Assembly (NCBI GenBank): GCA_019059635.1
Contig: JAGVRJ010000002.1
Span: forward strand, 124,001 to 188,000
Direction: 5' to 3'
From: Proales similis
Taxonomy: Eukaryota > Rotifera > Eurotatoria > Ploima > Proalidae
DNA: 64,000 nt
Below are positions 47,948 through 63,000 of this stretch, one piece after another. Each line of letters opens with the position of its first letter. Position 1 is the stretch's first letter. Position numbers and translations under genes: made by a program. A model generated the notes under the pieces. It did not search any database, was not told the DNA's origin, and was given only the letters and a program-made list of their open reading frames with translations.

Positions 47948-49561
47948 TCAATTCTCGGCTTTTTTCAGTGCAAGTGACTCGAGCGCTTTCTCGCGCAGCA
48001 GCTTCTCTTTTTCCTGATTCTCTCTGTCGGTGTCGCGATGCGAGTCGCTGCTCCGCTTCTGAAATATTCGCTCATTAGATTCAGCCGAATGCCAGCTGGA
48101 CTTGTTCGCACTCACCGCGTCTTTTGACGAGCTTTTGTGACTCTTTTTCTTGGAACGTTTGTGCTTGTCGTGTTTGCTCTGAAACGTAAAAAGGCGATTA
48201 AGAGCCGTCCGAAGGGAAAGTGATTCAAATGCAGCAAAGATGACTGGCGGAGAGTGCTTACATGATCCTTCTTGCGTCTGGATGGCGAGCGACTCGGAGA
48301 ACGCGACGAGTCGCTGGACGATGATGACGAAGAAGAAGAGGACGATGAGGACGATGAGGACGACGACGATGACGAGCTTGTTGAATCGCGTCGCGCTCTT
48401 TTGCTGGTTTTCTTGTGCGACTCACGACGGCGCTCCTTGTGCCTGGGCGAGCGACTCGTTCGTCTCCTTTCTCTTGATCGGTCCGCGGGCCTTCTTCTGT
48501 TGTAAGGCGAGCGGCTGCGCTCTCTTCGCCGTCCGCTGTATGTCCCTGTCAGGCGCAATCAAGTGAGCCAATCGGGTGCTTTTATTTGGTTAGAATCGTC
48601 AGGCTTACTTTCATACGGTTCACGGCGTCTGTGAACGTCGCGGTCTCGATGTCTGTCTCGGTGCGAATCTCGTCCATGGTCGTTGTGTCGATAGCTTTAA
48701 TAGACAAGAAGAGAGGTGAGTAGAGCCAGCAAGTCTGGATTTTGAAAACGATTAGATGAAAGAATCGAACGTTTGAGACACAAGCGTTTGGGATGAGGAA
48801 TGAGTGAGGCAATGAGTATGTGTTCGTGAGTCTGCTCAAAGCGCTTAAAAAGTCTTACTTGGACTCGCGCGCTGAATGTCTGTGTTGCTTTTGTTGTTGT
48901 TGCTGCAGCTGCTGATGTTGTTCCAGTTCAGCTTTGGCGGCTGCGGCACGCTGCTCTTCTTCCTCCTTTCTCTGCTGCATTTCGGCCTTCTTGAGATCGA
49001 TGAGCTCCTGCGGGATTCCATACTGGTTTTCCTGCGCTTCCATCAGCAACTGCCACAGCTCGCCCATGAACGAGCGAGCCCTCGTCTTGCCTAGGAAGCC
49101 GGTGAGCATAATCTGCATTGACTTTCCGTCCGGATACTTTCAAACGCATTCATTTGGGCAAAATTTATTACCGCATCTAAAACGACTCTTACTTGCGACT
49201 CTTCGAGCTGACTGAACACGTATTCGTTTATGACCTCGTCTTCGACTGGCATTAGAGTGTTTAGTTTACTCGTTATAAACGGTTTCATTACTTCCAGTTC
49301 CACTCTTTTCATGTCAATCTGTCGCAATTCAAGCCGACCTCACTTAATCGACAGCTCATAGAAACCACTTCAAAGCAGACACGAACCTTTTTTTCCAGAT
49401 TGTCCGCAAACTTCATGGTTTTCATCAGCTTCTTGTTCTTGTCCGAAAATCGACTGTCTTGATCAGCCGAAGTTCCCTTTGCGTTCGAATTTGTTCAATT
49501 GGCACAAGCGAAAGTGAAACGAGACGAGGTCAGGTACCTTGAAGAAGCCGGCGTCGGTCAT
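47948..49561 (-). CDS. SRRM1: Serine/arginine repetitive matrix protein 1 (PWI domain)
   Basis: Splicing coactivator of the exon junction complex. A 24-nt first exon (MTDAGFFK) joins GTSADQDSRFSDKNKKLMK, the strongly conserved SRRM1 start. The PWI domain follows (MKRVELEVMKPFITSKL, where the PWI motif itself reads PFI; EDEVINEYVFSQLEES; MQIMLTGFLGKTRARSFMGE). Then a Gln/Glu helix (near 48900) and an Arg/Ser region (RRRERSRSPYNRRRP, about 48550) with a tract of over 20 Ser near 48360. The end is a Lys/Glu helix KLLREKALESLALKKAEN. It is much shorter than the vertebrate protein because the RS region is compact. Gap to IBA57 is 215 bp, same strand. Confidence 0.92.
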
Positions 49562-50395
49562 GGTGAGTTCCGTTTATGTGACGCCTGTAGATATCGTGGT
49601 GCGGGTTCTAAGAACGAGTCTCTAGCTTATTTGCCTGAGCATCATATTAATACCTATCGACCTCTTGTTCTACATCCATTCGCTCGACTCAGAACAAACT
49701 TGACAATTCTACTTGCTCGGCTCGGCTTCCAATGGCTTGGAAAGTGCCCCAAAACTCTTCAGAAAAACTGGCTCGGTTTTTATCTCTCTCTCGACATTTT
49801 TCTTTTATTTCTTTCCTGTCTTTTTTGAATTTGCTCGAAATTGCTTCGAACGGGCTTTTGCTATGGGGGCCTTGAAAAGGGAATGCTGCTGTCAACAGAA
49901 CGAGAGGCACCAGGGACAGAGAAGGGGTTTGATTTCACTTTTCTGGGTCAATATTGAATAATTGCCGCCTAATCTTAAGGTGCTGGTCGCAACAAGAAGT
50001 CGTTCTAGAATTGATTATGCAAACAGTCCATAAGCAAAACAACTGGTCAATGGTGTTGAGGTTAAACTTGATTAGTCTATGCAAATGATCGCAGCCCGGC
50101 GTTTGTCTGGCAGCATTGGCAAATTGGTTAGCGCACTCGCCACTGGGTGTCTCTGAATTCTCTCGCTAGAGCGTTAAGTTTAATTAAATAAACATCGACC
50201 GCCCGCGACTGGGTGTCTTTAAGAGGCCCCATAAGTCGAATGCTGGATATGCATATGAATCGTCGTTAATATATTCACACATAAGAGAAGCAGCCAATTG
50301 AAGGCCTAGCACACATAAAGCAGCAGAGAACAACAAGTTCGCAATACCGATATAAATAAAAAAGAAGCTGTCGCGCATCGCCCGACATCAACATT
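49562..50395. other. Divergent intergenic region SRRM1 / ULK
   Basis: About 830 bp. It contains two octamer-like sites (ATGCAAA near 50015 and ATGCAAAT near 50080) and a stretch at 50111-50160 resembling a tRNA D-arm. The open frames here are low complexity. It presumably holds both promoters. Confidence 0.5.
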
Positions 50396-53054
<2,659 letters not shown>

Positions 53055-53156
53055 ATTGGCCACTCGTCTGCGCTGGTATTTGTTTTTCGATTCAGCCAAT
53101 GTGAATCACTTTCATCTATGTACAACTGCCCCCTACTCTCTTCTCAACTCAAACTA

Positions 53157-53210
53157 TCTCTCTGTCTCTCTATCTGTCTGTCTCTCTCTCTCTCTGTGTC
53201 TCTCTTCTTG
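53157..53210 (+). repeat. CT-rich simple repeat downstream of ULK
   Basis: Runs of TCTC, TCTG and TATC, with CTCTCTCTCTCTCT in the centre. This is a plain microsatellite in the 3' flank of ULK. Confidence 0.8.
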
Positions 53211-53474
53211 ACAATTAAAAATTATTTGTCTTTTCTTTTTTAAATGTAAAAATGATCGCCCACACAATTATTTACTCTTGAACGGCGTTTTTTAGTCCCC
53301 CAATATGTAAACCAACACTGCCACCATCGCCATGCATCGAGCTCTAGTTGCTTTTCTTCTTGAATTTTTTGACCTTGAAAATTAAAATTGAAAATAAAAA
53401 TTCAAGTTCAAATTGTTCGGCGTTTATTTTTTCGCACAAATAAAATTAAAAAAGAAAAAAGCTGCCTGGTTTGT

Positions 53475-55201
53475 CTAGTTTGAATGGTGGTGATGAACAT
53501 TTTGATTATATGCCAAATGATTGGCCACAGAAGTCGTAAACTGAGACGGAAGTGCGTAAAATGCCGAGTTGGACTGAGCTGGCGCCGTGGTCTGCATGAG
53601 CGCGGAACTGTTTATAATGGCAGGCGAAGCGTTTGTAGACTGAAGCCCGATTCCGTTCAACGTGTAATAAGATGAGCCATTTGCGTTTAGCTGAATGCTC
53701 GGCTCGACGACACTGCTCCGGCTGGTGGAGCCCAAACTGCTCAGGGGCGCGTACGCGTCTAAACCACTCGAGTAGTCAAGAACATTCAAAACTGACTTGA
53801 GCTCACTTACATTCGAGGTTGGCGAGACTAGCCAAAGAAGCAGCCGGACTGATGAGTGCGTTGTTGGATAGCAGGAGATTGGAACTGGCCGGCAGGTAGG
53901 ACGGCGGTGGTGGCGGGGCCATCGAATTGCTTGTTAAAGAATTGGCCTGCTGAATCGTGGCCGGCTGATAGTACACGGTGGGTAGCCTAGTTTCATTAGC
54001 CAGATTAGCATTAAGAATCGAATTGTGTTCAAAACTCAAACAATTGTGTGCTCTAATGATTAGAAGGAAATTCATTCCAAAAAGATGCCAAAAAAAGAGA
54101 AGAAGAGCAAATGGACAGTGTCGGGCATTTTACTCTATTGGACCAGGAATAGAGAGAAGAAATCTCTTGTCTAAAGCGCATTTCACACAAACAAGAAGAA
54201 GGCAAACAGTCCAATGTTTTTATGAAAAGAACCAAACTCTAGCAAGTGCTCAACCGCTTTGTTTTTAAGAGAAAACGTTCTTCATTTCAGATTTTAGAGA
54301 AGCCATCAAACACTCTGTTCCAACTTTGAAAGCCGACGCAAGTTGCAAATAAATTCAAACGGTCAGCCAAAACTTGCTCAAATCGACAATAAGCTCGCCC
54401 ATTACCTCGACACTCTCTTCTCACGTGATTCATCGCTTTTCTCAACTGAAACGGTCCCCACCGCCAAAAGAAGAGACAGAGAGTGAGGGGGCAGGTTAGA
54501 AGCGTTTACCCGATCGAAGCTGTGCCATTCGGATATCGGATCGGCACCGATATGAAGCCTATGATTTCGAAAATTTTATTCGTTCAAGTCTGGTCGGCTT
54601 GATTAAGAGAAGCGCATACTTGTGGTAACGGGCGCATATCGCGATTTAACGCCCAAATAGGCCAAGTTGATGTTGGCCCTTCGGCCATCGATAATCGGAT
54701 TCGGATCGGCCACAGCCGCTTGGGCTGCTTCTTTGGCTTTCATGGTCACCTGCGCACAGCAACAGCTCATTTGCTCTAATGATCTAGACTAGACTGCAAA
54801 TTGTTTGTACTTACGAAGCCGTAGCCTTTGCTCTTGCCGGTCGTTCGATCCAAGATGACGACCGCTTCTTCGATTTGGCCGAATTGTTCGAAAAAGCTGC
54901 GCAAGCTCTCGTTTGTTGTGTGATAGGGCAAGCCGCCGACAAATATTTTCGTAAATGTCGTGTCTCGCGTGATGGGCGCGCTATTCTTCTCTGCAATTTC
55001 ATGCTCGCTGCCGATGAGATTCGAACTTGGCCGCGTTTCTTGCAGCTGAACCTGTGAGAGCTGCTGCTGCTGTTGCTGTAGCTGTGATGGTTGCTGCTGC
55101 TGTGGCTGTTGTTTAGACTCTGGCTGGTGTGTTTGCATATGCTCGTAAGACAAAAAGGCACTGGATGCCGCGTAAGGCATTCCGTTCTCGAACGAGTTCA
55201 T
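53475..55201 (-). CDS. RBM24: RNA-binding protein RBM24/RBM38 (SUP-12 type)
   Basis: Sequence-specific RNA-binding protein that controls muscle and neural splicing and mRNA stability. The RRM is complete: [20 protein letters not shown] with RNP2, then [21 protein letters not shown] (RNP1) and a continuation reading [22 protein letters not shown], all typical of RBM24/38. Unlike vertebrate members, whose RRM begins near residue 10, this one has about 70 residues in front, rich in Gln ([15 protein letters not shown]). The C-terminal half is low complexity ([27 protein letters not shown]). An AATAAA lies at 53423-53428. The ATG at 55201 directly follows a strong acceptor-like sequence. Confidence 0.92.
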
Positions 55202-55230
55202 CTGAATCAAAAAAGAATAAAAAAGAGTCA
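55202..55230 (-). promoter_or_regulatory. Strong acceptor-like site abutting the RBM24 start codon
   Basis: The minus strand reads a T-rich tract (CTTTTTTTATTCTTTTTTG) and then ATTCAG directly before ATG. This is the best polypyrimidine tract and acceptor seen in the window. It would fit leader trans-splicing or the end of a 5'UTR intron. Confidence 0.55.
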
Positions 55231-56305
55231 GATCTAATTAGCAGTCGGCTGCTCACACTCGGCGCACGCGCAGCCCAAGTTGCCTCTTATTTATATATAT
55301 AATTAAATCGGGCGACTAGAAAACTTATTGTCGGCATCGATCTACCTATTCGTGTAAACTTCTAAACGTTTATGCATTCAAATTGTCCCGATTGGCAAGC
55401 ATGAGCAAGCGCCCGAGTGCGATTGTGTGTGTGTGTGTTTTTGATGAATTAAAAGAAGCTTTAAAGTAAAGTGCTTCTTGTTTAGAAGGCGATCAGTTAG
55501 CCTGCATTTAATAGCGTCGAATAGCAGCGCATTGTGCCGCCAGCAGCTCTGTTTGTTCGTCGACTCGTTTGTTTCCACTTTATTCGCTGCCTTTTCGTCA
55601 CTCGGCATATTATTAGTTCACTCGCTTTCTCCACCACTCCTCCTCTGCCTTCTTCTTCAATTTCTATTTTTTTCGATTTTCTTCACTCGGCCCCTTAATC
55701 GCTAGCTCGCTCTCAACTAGCTTGCTCGTTAAGTCCGCAAGTATTTTGCTTCATTACTCTCTAAGCGGCAGCAATTTTTTTTTTCTACGCCGACTCTCAG
55801 GCTAAAGTCAATGCGCATTTCTAACGAGCGCCTGCTCGCGAAATGTGTGCCAAAGCAAAATATTCAGGTGAATTAGAGTTTGCTGCCACTTAGCGAGTGG
55901 AAACGCATTCACGAGCCCTCGTCTCGAGCCATTTAGCCGCCGCAATTTCTCGCTCGATCCATTTACCTTAAGCGATTCACTCGTTTGCTTGTCGTTCGGC
56001 TACTTCCAGCTCACTTACCTACTCGTTTGCGCTTGGCCGCTATTTCGGGTCACAAACGATCAAACGCATTAAACTGCCGTCTGCCTCTCTCTCTCTCCTC
56101 GTCTAAACCTAACCCTCTCGAGCCCTTACAACCTCGTTTGAGGTCGATTCCTCCCATTTTCTAAAGTGCCCGATCGCAATGACCAGCAATCTTTTTTCTA
56201 AATTTAAATCCAAATTTTTTTTTTCTTTAGCCTTTTTGTTGAGACAGGAGAAAATTAAGTAAGAGAAAAAGTCGATTTGAGAGCAGAGGCCACTCAACTT
56301 CAGTT
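55231..56305. other. Intergenic region upstream of RBM24
   Basis: About 1.1 kb, the largest gap in the right half. It contains a GTGTGTGTGTGTG run near 55425 and T-rich stretches. Frames are short and unconvincing. It probably holds the RBM24 promoter and, if the acceptor-like site is a cis site, an upstream 5' exon. Confidence 0.5.
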
Positions 56306-58100
56306 CTAGTCTGTAAACTCGTATTGCCAAATTTTGAGCGAATTGTCCGTAACTACAGTCGCAGATGCGTCCTCGTCGCTCTGGTCACTGTCTGATCGAA
56401 GATCAAGTTTGTCAATGAAGCGCCTCTGTCCTGAGCTTGTGGCAATCAGAGGCAGACTTGGATGAACGCTAACGCCGTTCAAACAATCGTCATGCAGTTT
56501 CACCGAGGCGACCACTGGCTCCGGCTGGTTATTTGCACGCGCGCCCGAGTCCTGGGTGCGCCATATCCTCAACGAGCCGTCGTGATTGCCACTGCACAAA
56601 TATTTTTCATCGTCGACCAAATCAAAGTAAATTCGCTGATTTGTTTGCACGTTGCGTTCGAACACTTGAAGCACTTGGCCCGGATTTCGAATGTCCCAGC
56701 AGTAAATGTCCGAGTCCTGTAAACGATGGAATGGCGCATGCAAGTATTGAAAGTAGACAACAAGCCAGCCTTACCTTGCGCGCTCCACTATAAAGCTTTT
56801 GTCCATCGGACGAGAAGGCTAAATGCGTGAGCCCGCCTGAATGACTCTCGATCAAACACAAGGGCTCGTTCTTTTCCTCAATGAATAAGCCGACTTGAGA
56901 GAGGGAGAATCAGAGTTGCAAAGAGTCTAAGTGGCGCCAAGCTGGTCTGGATCGGGCGGCTTACTTACTGTACTTGGAATAGGAGCCGATGGCGTACAAG
57001 CCGTTGGGTGTTTTAGGGAATGCGATGCAACTGATGATGCCCGGAACTTTGACCTGGTCGGCTTGAAGTCTAAATAAGAGGCTGAGTCCTAGACGCGGCC
57101 AGCTTGCTTACTGTTCAAATTGACCTCTTCACAGTCACGCCCTGGTCGAGCAATGTCGAATATTTTCAAGCATTTGCTGTAGCCGCAGTAGAGCTTGCTC
57201 GCGTAAGAATCGAATCCGAGCGAATAGGCGTTGATCAGCTCGTCCAGATGATTGTAGCCTTTGTACGAGGCGCGAATCTTGCCCGTGTACGCGTCGAACA
57301 AATGCACGGGATTCGATTTGCACGTTGAGAAGAGACTTGAGAAAAAGCCGGTATGAAAAGAAAGGCGCCACAATGTTTCGACCAGACTTACCAAGCAGTG
57401 CTCGGCTCACTCGGGTCCATAAACGGGAACCTGTCGATTGTTGCCTTATTCAAATCGAATCTCTAATTCGAGAAGCTTGACAACGAACCAGGCAAAGTCA
57501 TAGATGATCTCGGGCTCGTCAAGTACCAGGCTTGGCCGCTTGATTGAGTAAAAGAAGAAGAAGCAGTTTCAGAAGGAAATGAAGGGTTCCCAATATCATC
57601 AAAACGACCAACCAGTTCTCTGTATTCGCCTTGCTCCGAATTGAGCATCTCAACACTCAGGTCGAACACGCGGAGTATTGAATCGTCGCTGTTGGTCACT
57701 AGACATGTGCCATCCGGTGACCTATTTGAAGTGTTTGATTTGAGCCAGCCTTGGTCAAATGAGAACAAAACAGAGACCATTTGCAGCCCTTTAGAAAGTT
57801 TCCCACCTCTCGGGCGTCGGAGGATGGTTCGTAGACTTGGCGCGCTCCACTCAACAGCTTCAGCTCAAACTTCGCTCTTGTTCAAACACTTTCAATTGAC
57901 AATGAAGCGAATGAACATCAACTCAGGTACTTGAGCTCGCTGTTTGAAATCTTCTCCGAGTCGGACTCGATTACGACCCGTGAGAGCGAAATAGAGTCGA
58001 TTTGCTCTGCTTGCTGTCGTTCAAGCTCCATTAGTTCACTTGATTGCCGGTCAGCGGCGTCAAGCTGGTCCTCAAAAGCCGTCGTCTCCGAGTCGGACAT
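56306..58100 (-). CDS. WRAP53: Telomerase Cajal body protein 1 (WRAP53/TCAB1/WDR79)
   Basis: WD40 protein that binds CAB-box RNAs and brings telomerase and scaRNAs to Cajal bodies. It starts at the ATG at 58100 (MSDSETTAFEDQLD) with an acidic N-terminus. Diagnostic blocks include GYNHLDELINAYSLGFDSY, KLYCGYSKCLKIFDIARPGR, PGIISCIAFPKT, SGGLTHLAFSSDGQKLYSGA, DIYCWDIRNPG, TNQRIYFDLVDDEKYL and HDDCLNGVSVHPSLPLIATS, then GQR. These match WRAP53 over the whole propeller. The stop lies at 56306. An acceptor-like TTCGTTTCAG lies 12 nt before the ATG. Confidence 0.93.
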
Positions 58101-58112
58101 TTCGTTTTTCGC

Positions 58113-58125
58113 CTGAAACGAATGT
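58113..58125 (-). promoter_or_regulatory. Acceptor-like site upstream of WRAP53 start
   Basis: The minus strand reads CATTCGTTTCAG, then 12 nt, then the ATG. It is one of several genes here with an acceptor close to the start codon. Confidence 0.45.
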
Positions 58126-58355
58126 TTGCCTGTTATCAAATTCTGGACGTAATTCAACCGACTAGTCTGCTGCGCTCAAGTACAATGGTCGTCACACCCG
58201 AATCAGATAAAATAAAACGAGCTCGGTCAAACTCTGTTGAACGCTACACGCAATTTTATTCGGCCTAAAAAAATTATTTTGTCGACTGCTGCTCTCGGTT
58301 AGCTAAGCGGATATGTTTGTCTCTTTTCGTTGAAGAGGGTAAGACACTCGTCTAT

Positions 58356-59810
<1,455 letters not shown>

Positions 59811-60082
59811 TTCTTCAAATTTTCGCGTCTAATTGCCACCCAACTCGGTCTGAATAATTATAAGTTGAATGCAAGCAGCAGAGTCGACAGACTATTGCGC
59901 ATTATGCCTCTCAAAATGTCCGCTTCTATTTACTTATTTGCTTATCTGTATCTTGGCATTCATTTCGAGCGACATTTCAATCAAAACAGATTCTCGAGCA
60001 TTCAAGGTTATTTATTCTGTATGAACAGGCGGAGCAGAGTTTTGGCAAGTCATCGCGGTTTAATAAAGAAAATAAAGGCGTG

Positions 60083-63000
60083 TTAAAGCTTGAGGCTGGC
60101 TTGCGAGAGCCGCTTGCTTTTGCGGCCGTTTGCACATGTCTTGATCATTTCAAGCTCAACTTCTTCACGTTTACCAGAGGCCGTTCTCAAGATTTCTTCG
60201 ATTAAAATTAAGAAAGTGTGAGACTTGAGAAAGCCCGAGGCAGCGAGCAAACCTTCATTGTAGATGAACGAGACCATTTCGTAGATGAAGCGGTATTGAA
60301 ACTTGAGTGTCGAATAGATAAAGAGCGAAGCAGAAAGTAAACGAGGAACGAATGCCACCTACCGAATTCTGGACCATTTTGTCGCGTTGCATTCGCATCT
60401 CGAGCACAGTCTTGAACACGTTTACCGGTTTGTGTTCGAGCAGCCTCTTGCGAAGAATGTCACACGCAATAAAAGTACCAGTTCGACCCAGTCCGGCACT
60501 TGTGAAGTTGAGCTTTTATTCGGGCGTCAGTCGCCTGCACAAGAGAGTGAGTGTGGTCACCTGCAGTGAACAACCATCGGACCTCGGAGCTCGCAAAATT
60601 TGCCGCAGTGCTCGATGTTCTTGATAAATTCGTGCAAGAACACTCGAGTGGGACACTTGCGGTCGGGCCATTGTTTAAATTGAAACTGGATCAGTTCTTT
60701 CTCCATTCCGTCCTTGGCGCAGTTTTCTTTGTCACATTTCGTTTGCATTCGCAACAAGAGCCTACCAAGGAGAGCTGCAAATAACGAATAAAGTAGCAGT
60801 GGTTCTCAAACGCTTGGCTCAGAGTGACCGTCATGTCTCCGTAGATGGCGGGTCGATTCTGCTTTTCTGGCCAATAAATATCGCATTTGCTCTTTATGAC
60901 CTTTAAAATAGTTCGGCTCAGACGCAGACAGAAAGATTGAAGAGTTGTGCGCTGCATCATTACGCCATTGTCCGTCTCGATCGGGTTGGCAAGCATCACG
61001 ACTATGGGCACGTTTCGCTCCCAGATCATTCGCCAAAAGTCGTTGATTGTGGCATCGAGCGGCGCTTGACAAGCAATGTAGCGGCTGTTGCTCGAAGCAT
61101 CCTTCAAGAGCATCCAGATTGAAACGGCTTCGCCTCGTGAACAGGCTCGAATCGTTACCGTAATGAAGCTGGCGTTTATGTAGTCGCTACCGTCCTCTAG
61201 CTCGTCCGAGTCAAGTTTCACTCGCGATTGATCGTCTAAGCAAATGAAATCTTATCTATGGGCAGGCACTTGAGACTGCATTCGGCTTACATGGCAGAAT
61301 GTCAGCGTAGCGATTCTTCTTCTTATTCACCTCCTTGATTGCGTCCGATTTTGTCAATTTGCGCTTCTCTGCCTCCTTCTCAGTCGCCTGGGTGAGCAGC
61401 TTAAGGTCCCAGAAAGATAAAAGATCTGATTGAAGAAGCGAGCAGATGACCACTAACCGTCCATTCGTTCTCACACGCAGCGTCATGTCCATAAGTCCAC
61501 TCGCGCAGAAGCTGCCCAACTCGCTCTGGCCGGAGAGACTTTTTGGCGATTATTCTGCGTCGACAAATTGCTTAAATTGGTCAAAGTTGCTTGTTGATCG
61601 AGGCTTTACCTTTCAGTCTGATCACGTCTCTTTTTGCGAATGACAAAGAAGGCAGCGAGCGAAGCAACAATCAGCATGGTGATGCAAGAGGCAACAATCA
61701 CTCCGATCAAGTGGCCTGTTCATTCCAAGTGACTTGAATCGCGGAGAAAAAGCAGAGCGAACCAGATCGGGATTACCGGGGAAAGGCACGCGGAATTCCT
61801 GCTCGAATTCGACCAGCAAATCTTCGAAATCGGGCTCTTTTTGAACAAGAGCGGATACTTTGTAGATTGTGCCGGTGCCTTGAAGCTGGTGCTTGAACAC
61901 AACGGAGCCCGCGTCGCTGCCTGTCATCGTCGTGTGGCTGAACGTGAGCTGCTCGACTCGAGTAAAGCCAGCTCGGTCGGCCGTTTTCTCCCACAATTGA
62001 AAAATTATTTTACAATTGTGAGTCTCGGGCGTCATGAAGTTCAATTTCAATCTGCTCGAATCCGCTTGCATTGAGGTGAGCCTCGGCGCGTCCAGTTCTT
62101 TGCTCAAGCAGCTTAAAAGTGGCCATCAAGTGCAGCAATAAAATGAGAAGTGACTACTTGTGCAAACACGACTCGAGGTCAGCACCGACTCGAGCATGAC
62201 CGAGTTTCGGATGTAGAATGTGGTCACTTGAACGATGTAGACCGTGCCTGGATACAACTGTTCTTGCCTGTAAGTGACCACGTTGTTCTCTCGTCGGCAT
62301 ACTCTAGACCGCGACGCCTCACGCAAGTAGCAGATCACGTCCGAGATGCGCGAGCTAAGCTCGAACACGCCTCCTCCTCTGCCAGGTGTGTCTGTTTTGA
62401 CTCTGAATCTCAAGCCTGTGATCCGGTCCAGGGCTGAGATGGTCAGAAAATTGCTCACTATAGTGAGGCCTCGTTCACCAACCGACTCAGTTTGGATGAA
62501 CTGCGCTCTCTCTGGTCCTGAATCGCAACGGCGTCATGAAATGGCCATTCAGCGGCAAACAACAGTCATTTACGTGTGAAATTGTTGCCCAGGTAGAGAC
62601 GGCGCGGAGCAAAGCCCTGCTTGTTGGTCGACAAGCTCAGTTTGTACTCACTGGCCGATTGAAGCAGATGACATTGGCACGTCAAGCCACTGCCTAAGCT
62701 TTTACATTTCTCAACAAATGTCTGTCCGCCCGGAATCTGCTCACATTCGAGCGATATGTGATCGTAAGATTGGTCGGGAAGATTGTCGGCCGTTAAATTG
62801 AGCCAGAATCTGTCCGACTCGATGCCAATCGGATGCTCTGGCATCAGCTTGACTAGATCCAGATCTTGGAAAAGTTCGAGTCAGCTCAAGTCAGTGCCCG
62901 AATCAATGAGAAAGTAGATACCGCTCAGCACTTTTGCCTGATTCGACTCTTTCTTGCATTGGCCGTTGCAGCCTTTTACTTTGACGTAGAATGAGTACTC

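Noticed and set aside
56100-56160. GAGGTCGATTCCTC as a tRNA T-arm
   Set aside because: The loop is one base short and there is no A-box or acceptor stem around it.
60083-61500. Second PTP domain
   Set aside because: I looked for a D2 domain downstream of the catalytic one. The gene ends with a short basic tail, so it is a single-domain receptor phosphatase.
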